Positions 49,080-61,795 of a stretch of DNA of 64,000 nucleotides are shown here, one piece after another. The stretch spans positions 27,845,317 through 27,909,316 of the forward strand of contig CM055876.1 in assembly GCA_029582165.1 (NCBI GenBank). Direction: 5' to 3'. The notes under the pieces are model-generated. The model did not search any database. It worked only from the letters and a program-made list of their open reading frames with translations, and had not been told where the DNA came from. Positions within the stretch are counted from its first letter, which is position 1; every line of letters starts with the position of its first letter. The translations under genes and the position numbers were made by a program. Source of the DNA: Portulaca oleracea. Lineage: Eukaryota; Streptophyta; Magnoliopsida; Caryophyllales; Portulacaceae.

Positions 49080-49615
49080 AGTTTAAAAATTACATATTAA
49101 AATATAATTAGAAATAAGTAAATTTAAGGTGGTTAGATGAAAATTTATTAATCCTTTTACATAATATATGATACACGGTAGATGTAATAAAAGAAATTTA
49201 TCTTAGTCAAATTAATAATAAGGAACTTTCAACTATCATAATTTAAAAAAAAAACTTTAACTATGATAGAATTTTCATAATTTTATACAATCTTCTATAT
49301 TAAAATTAGTATTTTAATTTCTCCAAAACAAGAAGAATAAATATTAAAAAAGAGATTGGTAGAATTGATTTATCCTTTTATATAATAGATAATACACGGT
49401 AAATGTAAACAAAATTTGAAGAATAAATATTGTTAATGGAATGAATTTATCTCATTCAAATTAATGATAAGAAACTTTTAATAACCATAATTTTAAAAAA
49501 AAGAATTATAGTAGAATTTTCATAATTTTATACAATCTTCTATATGGAAAGTAATATTTTAATTTCTCCAAAATTTGAAGAATAAATATTAGAAAAGAGA
49601 ATGGTAAAATTTATT
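49080..49615. repeat. Two-copy ~245-bp tandem repeat, AT-rich
   Basis: The phrase tagaattttcataatttta followed by tacaatcttctatat occurs at about 49267 and 49512. Each is preceded by aggaactttcaactatcata or agaaacttttaataaccata, and by a cacggtaaatgtaa/cacggtagatgtaa phrase. This gives almost two full units. Confidence 0.75.
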
Positions 49616-50091
49616 CACGAGTGATGGTCCATGAAAAACGATTCGTGGGGTGTGACGTGTGGGTGACCCAACTCCATGTCTCCATGTATGTTGGCCATAG
49701 AATTAGACTATAACCACGAGGTCAAATAAAACGTGCTCTATGCAGTATGCCTTTACATTTGTTTTTTTTTTATTATGAAATAATAATAACAAATAAACGA
49801 AAAGGGGACAAATGGAAATGGTTGCGTGGATGTATCCAATTCGTTGAAATGAAGCAGGGGCCAAGCATGATTCATGAAGGTGAGGTGTTGATTTAATATT
49901 GATTGTGGGCTTGGCTGGGTACCATTTTGTATTCATTACCGTTTGGTAGCCAACTTGCCTGGGCTTCAATTAACATATCTTTTTCAATTCAGTGCTGCTG
50001 CTACTTTGGACTCTACTGCCTTGGTACCGCAACAGCACGTGTAATATATTACTAATTATTATCTGTGTCCCAAAATATTAGCCATCATAAC

Positions 50092-50310
50092 TACTCCCTC
50101 CGTCCCAAATTAATTAATACTTTGACTAAATTTTTACCGTTAATTATTCACAAATTATAATGAGTTACAATATGAAATTAACGTCATTGGAAATGTATTT
50201 TACTAAAAATTATAATGAAAGTAATTTTATATAGTAAGTTATTGTAATTTGTGAATAATCAACAGTCAAAATTTAGTCAAAATGTCAACTAATTTGGGAC
50301 GGAGGGAGTA
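50092..50310. mobile_element. Stowaway-like MITE
   Basis: The ends tactccctccgtcccaaatt and (reverse complement) tactccctccgtcccaaatt are perfect inverted repeats with TA borders. The arm continues as ttgactaaatttttaccgt and attgtgaataatcaacagtc. This copy looks young. Confidence 0.9.
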
Positions 50311-51988
50311 ATTTTATTATTTTAATTTATTTGTCACTTTTAAAATTTCAATAATTGTAATTTATTATCATCCCCAATTAACATATGGGTAATTTAGTTA
50401 AGGATGCGTTTGGCTGGTCAAAAACCTCGAAGAAATGGTTAATTTTCCCATATTTGACTTATTTTCCCCATGTTTGGATGTAGGTTGACCTTGGAAAAAT
50501 TTCACTATAGACCCATCATTTTCTCCATTTTCCTAGGGAAAATTTTCCTTAAGGGGAGCTATGGGAAATTTTTCCCATGGAAAACTTCTCACAAGAAAAA
50601 ATTTCTCTGAGTTCCTTTCCTACTAAACGCTCCCTAAATCACAAACTTTCCATCCTAATTTTAATGTGCTCTGCCTTAGTTTTTCCAAATTAATTAAATT
50701 GACAAAAACAATGGGACGGAGTCATGGAGGCAGTACTTTATTAAATTAGTCTTATTCCTAATTGATTTTCACTCCCCTTTACAGTTTTGCTAAATGTCAA
50801 GGATGGGATCATATGCATTACCTTTTTTAATGAGATTTGATTGACATATTATTTGTTTATAGTTAATAAATTATGAATATTTTAACTAAAAAACAATGTG
50901 GAAAAAATATTTATGAAATTGTATTTTCTATTTTCTTAATTCCTTTCAATATTACCTTTTCTTTTTATATTCTAGTTCTTCTCCATTTCAGGTGATGGTG
51001 TAATGTTATACGTTGCATAAGGTGCTAGAGTTTATGTTGTAACAATTGATTGTCGATGTACATCTAAAAGATTCACGTATCATTTGTTCAAAAGCAAGAG
51101 TCCTGCCCAGTTCTAGTGCTGTTAATAGAAAATGGTTTCATAAACCTTACAGACCACGAAACACCTTATACCTCTATTTTTAGTATTGAAATATTTTAAT
51201 GTGATTTTGAATTTGTTCCACTGAGGTCCTCTTGTGTTATATTCAGGTTATGATCCTTGATTTTCAACATGTCCATGGTGTATATTGCCAAACATAAGCA
51301 TTGCTGCATTGAAATACTTTTAGGTGCATCACTTTAGTTCTTTAAATAGGAACACTTTTTTTCCTAGCTTAGATATACGAATGATATTGTGTAAATTAGA
51401 AAGTAGGAACAGAAGTCTAGTGTGATAATAACATCGACCCAAAGCTTCTCATTCTCATATCTACCATGGTATCAACCACTTTCAGGACTGTTCGGCAAAA
51501 TTAACGTTTTAGATAAGTAAATATTGGGATATTAAATATTGGTTTATATGTCGGATAACGGATGACTATTCAAATGAGAATTATATTCGCTAAATTTAGC
51601 GATTTGATTAGGATTAATGTGAAATGATAGGAAATGATACATGTATTTCAAAAAATAAAATTTTTAAAGGGTATTTTTTTACCAAAAAAAATAAAACGCT
51701 ACTCCAAACACTAAACGTTAACTTTATTAATGTTTTAGAAAATGCTAGTTAAAACACTATCTTACCGAACGTTAATATTTATGCAGTTAGAGTTTTGAAA
51801 TAGAGATTATTGCTATATAATTGATGAAAGTAGGGATTATTAGAATCTAATTTTTCCACATTAAAGAATGAACTTTCAACTAACTGTGATAGAATTTTCA
51901 ATAGAAAATATTCAAAAATCTCAATGACCAAGGCCTAAATTTGGTGATTATAATTTGAAATCCTAGTAATAGACTACATACATATATT
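50311..51988. other. AT-rich intergenic, no gene seen
   Basis: No recognised coding frame. The stretch 50402-50640 (gcgtttggctggtcaaaaac ... actaaacgctccctaaatc) has weakly inverted ends and may be another worn MITE. The rest shows nothing specific. Confidence 0.45.
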
Positions 51989-52602
51989 GGGCCTTTTCTT
52001 TTATGCGATATGGTGCGGTATGGTGTGGTGAAATTGTGGTGGGTACGGTGGAGTTGTGGTGGGTTATTGGTAAGTTGTGGAGTGTTTTTTTTGTATATAT
52101 AAATAAATATTGTATTGGTAATTGTGAAAAAGTAATTGGAAAAAGTAAGTTGAATTATTGTATTACCTCCGTCCCAAAATGTTTGTCCGTTGACTAAATT
52201 TTGACTGTTAGTTACTCACAAATTATAATGAATTAAAATATGAAATCGCTACCATTAAAAAGATAATTAGTTAAAGATTACAATGACGGTAATTTTATAT
52301 TGTAACTCATTATAGTTTGTGAGTAATCAACGGTCAAAATTTAGTCAACAGATAATCATTTTGGGACGGAGGTAGTATTGTTTTTGGATGATTAAAAAAA
52401 TGGTTGAAAAAGTATTGTATTGGAAAAAGTGAATTGAAAAAATATTGATTGAAAATATATATTAAAGATATAAAATTAATTTGAAAAAGTAATTTGTGGT
52501 AGGTTGTGGTGAATTGTGTGGAATGGTATGTTGTGGTGGGTTGTGACAAAGTGTGATGGGCTGTGGAACCACAGATTGGCAACCGCATAAAAGAACAGCG
52601 CC
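51989..52602. mobile_element. MITE, same family as 33583-35436
   Basis: The left end gggccttttcttttatgcga and the right end (reverse complement ggcgctgttcttttatgcgg) are inverted. The flanking arms are G/T-rich (ggtgcggtatggtgtggtg). It carries a Stowaway insertion in its centre. Confidence 0.75.
52164..52374. mobile_element. Stowaway-like MITE nested in the 51989 element
   Basis: The ends tacctccgtcccaaaatgtt and (reverse complement) tacctccgtcccaaaatgat are inverted. The arm reads ttgactaaattttgactgtt. It is closely related to the D element at 35992-36206. Confidence 0.88.
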
Positions 52603-52729
52603 ATTGTCCCCATAACGTGAATGCGTGTCTTGTGCACCTTTGTAAACATTCCCTCGAACCTAGCATAGTAAAAACTTGTGACTATATATATGGTGGCCCA
52701 TAGCATGCACTAGTAGAATTGGGGTCATT

Positions 52730-53115
52730 AAGCGTCTGTAAAATGACGTCTGTTAACGGGTCAGTCGCTAATTCCCAAAAACAACATTTTAAAAAAAAAT
52801 AAATTTTAAATCGGCGTCTGTTTGTGTGTAACAGACGCCAAAATAAGTAAAATTTAATTTATTGCTTTTCGTTTTCTGGTAACGGCACTTTCCCAAGTTT
52901 TTTGTTTTATTTATTGACCAGAATGGCGTCTGTTTCCAGCCTAAACAGACGCCTTTTTATTTTGGCGTCTCTTTAGGCTGCACACAGACGCCATTTTGGT
53001 CAATATATAAAAAAAATTAACACGCATCTGAATAACTGTGCGCCTCGACTGCCGGGTTAATAAATAATGGATTTTTGGCGTCTGTTATTTCCCTAAACAG
53101 ACGCCATTTTGGTTT
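52730..53115. repeat. CACTA left subterminal repeats
   Basis: About eight copies of gcgtctgtt or its reverse complement aacagacgc lie here, for example at about 52804, 52924, 52943, 52964 and 53079-53103. Several are paired head to head around short loops. In En/Spm, such subterminal motifs bind the TNPA-type protein; here that role is inferred. Confidence 0.85.
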
Positions 53116-53139
53116 AAATTGGGAAAAAAATTACAGACT

Positions 53140-53227
53140 TCATTCCGCCATATTTGTCGTCGCCGAAAGAGGAAGAGAGAAACGGAGAGGAGATTGAAAA
53201 AACCGCATATACACGCCGCAAATCAGG
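53140..53227 (+). promoter_or_regulatory. Probable untranslated first exon of the CACTA gene
   Basis: A GC-richer segment (cgccgaaagaggaagagaga) ends in cgcaaatcag followed by gtaattttt, a good splice donor. About 850 bp of AT-rich intron-like sequence separate it from the transposase start. This is an inference from position and composition. Confidence 0.45.
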
Positions 53228-54116
53228 TAATTTTTTCAGTTTATTTTGTTTCAGATCTGTTATAATATGATTAATATTATGAAAAGTGATTAAATTATAA
53301 ATTATATTTGATGAAAAACGAATAATATGAATATTTATATGTTTGTTTTGGTTTTGTTGAGTTCAATTATAGTTTATGAATATAAGTTGAATAATTGAGT
53401 TGTTTTAGTTAATTTCTATGAATTGTAACATATTTTGGATGTTGAATTAGAATTTTAAGTGTGAAATTAGGGTTTGTAATGTAGATTTGTTCAATTTAAA
53501 TAGTAGTTTAACTAATTGCATGTATGTTTTAGTTTAGGTTTTAGTTATCGATTTAATTTTAGTTTTAATTTATAATGTTGAGAAGTATAATTATGTTTAG
53601 GTTGAGCACAATATTGAATTTTATATGTTTTGTGGTAAATTTAAATATGAGTAATTATATATAGTGATGTGCAAAAAAAATATATGTAACAATGCATATA
53701 AAATATGTTTAAGTTAATTTGTATGTGTGAAATATGTTATATAACGTGGGAAATTATGATGTGTTTCGATTGAGTGCAAATGTGTTATATTTTAGGATGA
53801 TTTTTAGGAATTGCATTAGCGATTTAATTAATTAGGTAATGTGTATATACGTAACATGATTTCAATTATGAATACATTTAGGTTAATTTTTATTTTTTGA
53901 ATTTATAATTTAAGTTGTTTAGTTAATAATTAAGTTAAAACCATAAAAAAATTACTATACATAACCAATTATTAATTTATACGTACGTAGTGAATAATTA
54001 ATTTATACGTATGTAGTGAATAATTAATTTATACGTACGTAGTGAATAATTAAGTATGTTATTGAATAACACAATGTTTATTGTTAATTAAGTTCATGGT
54101 GAGCTTGAATAATAGA

Positions 54117-57100
54117 TTCACGTACATTATGGATGGGCCCCCACATCGCCGTTGGATGTACCAGAGGTTTGAACCGAATAGGAGGGTTATCAGGGCACAA
54201 TGGGCTGCCGGGGTAGAAATGTTTGATCAATTTGCAAAGAGTAATTCCTATGAGTATCCGAGGACTGGAAAGTATCGGTGTCCATGTGTGAAGTGTAAGA
54301 ATAAGAGCGGATATAGTCCCGATGAAGTTAAAGAACATTTGTATTGGCGAGGGTTTATGGAACAATATTGGTGTTGGACGAGCCATGGTGAAGAATGGGG
54401 TGACGATGATGATGAGGATGACAGTGGTGACGATGCGGAAGGTGAGGGGGAACCGACAAACAAGGGACCGAATCAGCCACCATTCATCGACAGAACGGAA
54501 GAGATGATGAACGATTTCATCATGGCGAACGAGGCGCCTAATGCAGGAGCTCAACAATTTTATGATATGCTTCAATCTGCTCAACAGCCTCTGTAGGAAG
54601 GGTGTGCGACTCATACTGAGTTGTCCATTGCCGTGAGACTGATCAGTCAGAAATCGAAGCACAATTTGTCGGAGCAGGCAATGAACGATATCATGGAACT
54701 GATGAGCGAGAGTTGTCCCCAGCCGAACCTAGTCCCTAGAAACTACGATGAGTTGAAAAAAAGGTTAAGAAGTTGTGGATGGGCTATGAAACAATTGATT
54801 GTTGCTTTAGTGGATGCATGATATACTATAAGGGCGATGCACATCTCACTGAATGTAAATTTTGTGGCCATCCTAGGTATAAGCCACAGAAATCATCAAC
54901 CAAGACAAAGAAAGGGGTCCCGTACAAGAAAATGTTTTACTTTCCCTTGACCCCTAGGTTGCAGCGTCTGTACGCCTCGAAGAATACGGCCGGGCATATG
55001 AGATGGCACGCGGAGAACAAGCGCGAGGAAGGTGTACTTTGCCATCCGTCGGACGGCGCCTCGTGGAAAATGTTCGACATCGTGCATCCGGACTTTGCGA
55101 GCGAATCGCGAAATGTAAGGTTGGGCTTGTGTGCGGATGGGTTTAGCCCGTTCAACATGACAGGGAGATCTTATTCGATATGGCCGGTTGTAGTAACTCC
55201 TTACAAATTGCCACCTGAATTGTGCATGACAACGCCGTACATGTTCCTCACATGTATTATTCCCGGTCCGAAGAACCCCGGAAACAAAATTGATGTCTTC
55301 CTCCAACCTTTAGTGGACGAGCTGCAACGCTTATAGGTAGGTGTTGAAACATACGACATCTCCAAGAGACAAAATTTTAACATGAGGGCATCGTTGATGT
55401 GGACGGTGAATGATTTTCCGGCGCTTGGCATGCTTTCCGGGTGGAGCACGCACGGTGCCATGTCTTGTCCTGTTTGCATGGACGGTTTGAAAGCAATTCG
55501 TCTGAAGCACGGGAGGAAAGCCTCTTGGTTTGACTATCACCGACAGTTTCTTGCTAAGGGGCACGCTTTGAGAAGAAATCGAAAGGGGCACACTTGCTCA
55601 GATAGAACTAACCCACCGTTTAGGAAAAACGGTTATGAAATCTATGAAGAGGTGAAGCACTTCCCCAAGGTGACTACCCATGGCGACTTTGTAGTCCCGG
55701 TATTCAGAGAGAATGCTCGTAATTGGAAGAAACAAAGTATCTTTTGGGAGTTGCCTTATTGGAAGGATCACATGGTTCCACACAACTTAGATGTGATGCA
55801 CATTGAGAAGAACTTTGTGGACAACATCGTAAACACGGTGATGGGGGTGGACGGCAAAACAAAGGATGATGGAAATGCAAGGAGGGACGTGGAGGACATA
55901 TGCGAGTAGGAACTCCATCTATTTCGTGTCCTAACGGTAAACCCCTACGACCAAGAGCCAAATATGTTCTTCCCGGATAAGCGAATGACGCCAGTAATCG
56001 GGCACAACCGTTTCGTTGCGGACGCTTATGCTTCGAACTTCGCTAACTGTGTCGATGCATTAGGTAAAAGGTTTCAAAACTTTAAAAGCCATGACTGTCA
56101 TGTGTTCATGCAGACATTGTTACCTGTTGCGTTCTGGGCATTTCCAGATGATGTGTTGGAGCCACTGGTTCAGTTAAGCCAATGGTTCAAGAGCCTCTGC
56201 TCCACAACATTGAAGCACAGTGACTTAGTCCGGCTTGAAAAAGAAATTCCCATAATAATATGCAAGCTGGAGACCATATTTCCACCCGGCTTCTTCAACG
56301 TAATGGAACACTTGCCCATTCACCTGGTCCAGGAGGCATTCTTTGGTGGTCTTGTTCAATATCGTTGGATGTATCCCTTTAAGAGGTATTTCGGGTAGTT
56401 GAAGAAGAAAATAAAGAACAAGGCACACCCAGAAGGATCTATGGCCAAGCGTACCTCATGTTTGAGATTTCCCAATTCGCATCTACATACTTTGGGACGG
56501 ATAATGTATCGTCTGCTACATCAACAAGTATGCGTAACGAGGACGAAGGGGATGATCCTATGTTATTGTCGGTTTTTAAGGACAGTGGGAGCCCTGTGGG
56601 AGGTGTAAACACGAGGTGGCTCAGCGATCAAGAGTATAGAGCAGCACACCTTCATGTTCTACTGAACTGCAAAGAAGTCAACCACTACTTAGAGTAAGCA
56701 ATAATGCTCACTAACGACTTCATTAAATTGATATGTATTATAGGTGTAATTAATGAGCTTGTTTCCCTCGCAGCTTGTTTAAGAATTACAAGTTGACTTC
56801 ATTTCTGAACACCACGGACACTCAATTGGATTAAATGATTGAAGCAGAGTTCGCTCAATGGTTTTATCAGCTATCTGTGAGTAAAACAATCATTTACAGA
56901 ATTTCAATTTTGACCATATGTAACCAAAACTTCAACCATTCAACATCTAACGGGTACTCCAAATGTAGGAAAATTGGGATGCCTTTCGGTTTTACGAAGA
57001 TGAGCGTCATGAACACCTTTATTAGTTAGCCTGAATGCCTTCCCCTAAAGTGACCACCTGGAGTGCTTACCGAATCAACGGGTTCTTATTTCACACACAA

Positions 57101-57736
57101 GCAAGGAGTAACTCAGTGGCTTCGTATAGTGCAGGGGTGTGTGTCAAAGGCACGGGTGGCGGTGGATTTGTCGGTGACTTCTATAGTGTTCTCCAAGAAG
57201 TCATTGCACTGGAATATGTTGGGCCTATCAACAAGAAAAGCATACTGTTTAGATGTGATTGGTTTGATAACACCCCGGTACGAGGTGTACGTTCACCAAG
57301 GTTATGCCCGTTTGTTGAATTACACAAGGACAGACGGTACTAGAAGTACGACTCATTCATCTTGGCAGGGTGCGCAACCCAAGTGTTGTTCATGAATTAC
57401 CCGACTGGCATACGAGATAAAGCTAACTGGAGGGTTGTGGTTCCAAACAAACCATCTTATGCACAGTACAAGCAGTTCACCCTTCCGTTGGCCATCCAAG
57501 ATGACCAACCAAGAGCTGTTGTCCCGATCAACCCCGATGACGGTACCGTATCACAAGCACTCGCTATTGAAGGGGTGTTCGATGAGGTTGCAGACATGGA
57601 CAACGCACAATTAATAGTGGGTGGTAATACGTCCGATGTAGCCAATCAAGACGATGGAGACACCGAGGATGACGAAGATGATGATGGTGACGATGATGAG
57701 GTGGATGAGGACGATGAAGACAACGAAGACTATTAA
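54117..57736 (+). pseudogene. CACTA transposase, TNP2 type, with DUF4218 and DUF4216; broken
   Basis: Seen in order: a transposase-associated region (WMYQRF, RCPCVKCKN, EHLYWRGF, 54117-54370); an acidic segment; the TNP2 core from about 54790 (TECKFCGHPRYK, then DGFSPFNMTGRSYSIWPVV, MDGLKAIRLKHGRK, LPYWKDHMVPHNLDVMHIEKN); DUF4218 at about 56200-56690 (ITS-like MEHLPIHLVQEAFFGGLVQY); and DUF4216 at about 57160-57420 (FYSVLQEVIALEY, NKKSILFRCDWFDN, DKANWRVV). A strongly acidic tail ends at 57736. Breaks: in-frame TAG at 54594, 55334, 55907, 56396 and 57341, and frameshifts near 54772 and 56445. Introns with GT-AG ends lie near 56694-56773 and 56876-56968. Confidence 0.93.
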
Positions 57737-57751
57737 ATAACAATATATTAA

Positions 57752-58035
57752 ATGAATTTTGATTGTGTTACAATTGTCTTCAACGAACACATATTATGTA
57801 TTCTATTGTCTAAGTGAAACGAATTGATTGTGTGCCTAAGTGAAACTAATTCAATGTTTATTCTACTTTTATTTTACTTGCTATTTTATATTAAACGAAT
57901 TTTGATTGTGTTACAATTGTCTTCAACGAACACATATTATGTATTCTATTGTCTAAGTGAAACGAATTGATTGTGTGCCTAAGTGAAACTAATTCAATGT
58001 TTATTCTACTTTTATTTTACTTGCTATTTTATATT
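57752..58035. repeat. 143-bp tandem direct repeat
   Basis: The block starting with gaattttgattgtgttacaa at about 57754 recurs almost exactly 143 bp later. It runs to tttattttacttgctatttt. It sits between the two CACTA genes. Confidence 0.85.
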
Positions 58036-58119
58036 ACTAGTTCATATTACTTGCTATTTTATTTCGTGGAAGCTGATACTAATTCAATGTTTATTCTACT
58101 TTTATTTTGCAGTTGCATT

Positions 58120-60364
58120 ATGTCAGGAAGAGACGGATCACGCAGACCTCGGACCCGTGGTGGGTCTAGACCCAATGCGAGGGTTGGTTCTTCATCGACC
58201 CCCCAGTTTGATCCTGACCATGAAGCTGCTTCTCAACCCGAGGGGAGCAACTACAACTTCTTTTCACAGCTAGACCCATCCACTCTGGAGCTCATGTCGT
58301 TCTTTGCGAGTAGTGTTGCGCCAGTAGGGAACGAGATGATGGGGGGGCCCAAACTGATGATGGGGGTGACCAAACTGATGTTGGAGGTACCCAAACTGAA
58401 GGGGATGGAACCCAGGTCGAACAGGGCGGGCCGCAGACTGAAGGGGAGGGCGACACTAGCCAAACGTCAGGGAACGATATCACCGAACGATATCGAATTC
58501 AACTTGACGTTCGGGCGGACGCTCAAAAAACATCGGATGGGAAGTTCATCATTAGACCTTGTAATGGCACGTGAGTATCAATCTGAACTTTGATTATGCA
58601 TTTATAACTTAATTTGCGTTTAAATATATATAATTTTGTATGCCCTCAATCTAATCGATGTTTCATTTCAAATTTATGGCCCAAGCGTGGCGCCATATGG
58701 GGCACACGCAACCAGGGCCATCATGGACATAGTAAAGCAGAATTTCCGAGGCTTCTGGCCGGTATGGAGCAAGTGCCGAAGAGGACGCGGGAGTCGATAT
58801 ACGACGAGTTCAGGGTAAAACTCTCACATTTTTCCCTCTTTAAACATTTCTTGGTTTATTAATTCAAAGTTATGATATATATAGTTTGATTTATTTGCAT
58901 GTTTAATTCTTCATGTATGGTTTAAATGCAGAAAAAATATTGGTGGGAGAACCAACACGAGGCCTATATACGTGATTGGTTCCTTAGAGGCCCAAAACAA
59001 GACGCGACGCTATCGGCAAATCCAAAAAACGATGGTTGGCGGGGAGAGGCAAACCCAAATGGATTGTCGACGACGAGATTTGGGAGAAATTCATCGCTCA
59101 TTGGCAAGACCCCAAATTCGTTGAAAAAAGCAACAACATGAGCAGGGCAAGGAAGATGAACCAAGATAAAGGCCCACCATCGCACACAAGGGGCCCAGTT
59201 TCCTTCGGTATCGTCAGAGAGAAGTTGGTAAGTTAATTATGACTTTAATTATGATTTAATTTAACGTTTAATTTATATACGCACTTACGTACAGAAAGAA
59301 AAAAACGATGGAAAAGACCCTGACATATGGGAACAATTTGAAGCGACCCATATGAAGCAGGGCACCAATCAGTGGGTGCACGATAGGTTCCGGCAGCTTG
59401 GGGTAAGTACCTTCATCATCCAATATTTAAGTTAATATAATCGTACGTACACGTAGGAACATTAACTTTAATTCGCTTATTTCAACTACTCTTTCTTTGT
59501 ATCGACCAGGAGACGATGCATAGTGATTATGAATCATACAGAAGAGAGATGGAGGCAAAGCAACGGGAGGACGATCAACCAGAAACTCCCATTATGTCTG
59601 GAGACGAGTTCTGGTTGGACAAACAACTGCAGAGTCGGGGACACGTCGTGGGCATGGGGGTTGTGGGGGAAGCTATGAAGACGCAGTTCCCCCACATCTC
59701 ATCGAGGAGACGTCCACGACGCTGTAATAACACCGATAGCGTCGACGTCCGAGCCTCTATTACGGAGATGAACAGAGAGCTTCAGTGTCAACTCGAGGAA
59801 GAGAGGCAACAGTGCGAACAAGATAAGCGCATGCTGCTGGAACAATTTCAGAGACAATTAGAGGAACAACGGTATCCGATCGCGACCATTGAGGAAAAGG
59901 TGAGGCAACAAGTAATGCAACAAATGTTGCAATGCAAATAATGTTCCAAAGAATCAGTCAGAGCTGACAAGCCCCTTTCATCGCTGGATCTTCCTCTGGA
60001 AGTCAAGTGCCACACACTGGACAGCCTCCTCCACCGCCGCCCCGCCGCCGCAGTACTTCTCGTCAGACCCCCGTCTCTCAAACCCCACAACCTCAGCCCA
60101 CCGTTCCTCCCGAGGACTCGTTATATGCTTACCCAGGTAAGCATATTTTTTTCCATAAACACAAAATTAAATTACTAATTACACGTTCCAATAATTACTT
60201 AATTCATTTTGATTGTATTTCATACCTTTCCAAATTGTCGTTGTATCCCAGGAGGCCAATACCTATTCCATAGCCTCGAAGAATTGACACAACGTCAGAA
60301 TCAGGGTGATGATGGCAACGATGAGGAGGAGAGCGAAAGCGATGATGACGATGCCGCCGTGTGA
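58120..60364 (+). CDS. CACTA second gene, Transposase_24 (Ptta/En/Spm) type
   Basis: Proposed exons start at 58120 (MSGRDGSRRPRTRGGSRPNA, after a ttttgcag acceptor). Further blocks are about 58686-58814 (RTRESIYDEFR), 58931-59226 (YWWENQHEAYIRDWFLRGP, IAHWQDPKFVEKSNNMSRAR, HTRGPVSF), 59296-59405, 59511-59940 and about 60000-60134. The last exon is 60252-60364, ending in an acidic tail. Seen: the W..FI.HW and N...R......H..GPVSF pattern is the Transposase_24 signature, followed by a glutamine-rich coiled coil (about 59770-59940). Known: this is the DNA-binding accessory product of plant CACTA elements. A stop at 59939-59941 probably requires splicing or marks a break. Exon borders are my reading of GT-AG sites, and integrity is uncertain. 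Confidence 0.72.
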
Positions 60365-60489
60365 TCTACACCCTAAACATTTAAACTCTTTCTTAATTAC
60401 ATTCGTACTTATTAGCTAGTACATTATTTAATCCAAACATCGAAATTGTTTTGATCATTATGTTTGCGCACATAGGTACAAATTAATTA

Positions 60490-60497
60490 ACTTAATT

Positions 60498-60538
<41 letters not shown>

Positions 60539-60806
60539 ACATGTACGTGCACATGAGATTAATTGTAATTAACAACATAATCGACAATGAAACATATATA
60601 TATAAATTAAATTATTTACCTAGAAAAAATTAGAATATAATTAACAATAATAATAATTAATAATTAACTATACCTAAAAAATATATACATATATACATCA
60701 TAATTAGTTATAACTAAAATTAAGAATATATAATAGTAATAGTATCAATAATAATAATAATAATAATAATAAATTAGCGCGCTCACATGCCTCGAAAATT
60801 TTTAAA
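60490..60806. other. AT-rich spacer with (AT)n and (AAT)n microsatellites
   Basis: (AT)n at 60501-60535 and (aat)n at 60749-60772, in the 3' spacer of the CACTA element after its second gene. No coding sequence. Confidence 0.8.
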
Positions 60807-60809
60807 AAT

Positions 60810-61795
60810 GGCGTCTGTTTTCCCGCCTAACAGACGCCCAAATGACTGACAGTGAAAATGGCGTCTGTTTGGCAGGAAAACAGACGCCATTTTATACATC
60901 GCCTATATAAACCAAAGCCCTCAAACTTCCCTCCGAATTTTTTCCCTCCCATCTCCATTTCATTTCTCTTATCTTCTCTCATCAATTCTCTCATTTCCCC
61001 TAACCTTCAAAACACCACAAATCCATCCAAGATTGATGAATTGAAAATTTTATAATTGAAGATTGAACATTGGAGAGTGAAGATTGAAGATACAAGATTG
61101 AAGATTGAAATATCAAGATTGAAAAATATTGAAATCATATATTAATTGTAATTTAGGTTTTTATTTTGTTTGTATCATTTAAGTTAGTAAAAATCATCAT
61201 TAATAAAGTTGTATTATATATTTTTTTATTTGTTAAAATATATATTCATTATCATTTTATTGTTGTTATTTCTATAAAATGTATATATATATATATGTAT
61301 ATATGAAATTGTACATTCATGAATTGCAAATATATATCATTTATTATTATATAAAATGTATTTATTTTCATTATTATTTTCATTATTAATGTCTCCACAA
61401 TTCTTATTAAACAATTTAATTACAAATACAAAAATTTAATTTTTACGATTTATTTTATAATTAGAACACTCAAAATATACTATTTATTCTAATTATTTTC
61501 ATTAATGAAATTCACGTTTTTTTTATTTTCTGTAACCCAAAATCGGCGTCTGTTTGGGATGAAACAGACGCCGTTTCTGCATAAAAAACGGCGTCTGTTT
61601 TATGCCAGACAGACACTGATTTTGGTCTGACACAGGCCTCGTAGTCTGCAATAATTTTGGCGTCTGATTCAAACAGACGCCAATTACAGACGCTTTTTTA
61701 AAAAAGGCGTACTAGGTTTTGGCGTCCGTTTTAATCAGAAGCCAAAACCAATTTGACTTCTGTTTACACCCTTATCAGACGCCAATTCCAGACGT
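60810..61795. repeat. CACTA right subterminal repeats
   Basis: Copies of ggcgtctgttt and aaacagacgcc occur near 60810-60895 and 61542-61795. Examples are ggcgtctgttttcccgccta with the paired aacagacgcc at 60829, and ggcgtctgtttggcagg at 60860. The two clusters are separated by about 650 bp of AT-rich sequence. Confidence 0.85.

Noticed and set aside
54084..54662. 192-codon frame on the minus strand
   Set aside because: It is antisense to the CACTA transposase-associated domain, which has proper family motifs on the plus strand.
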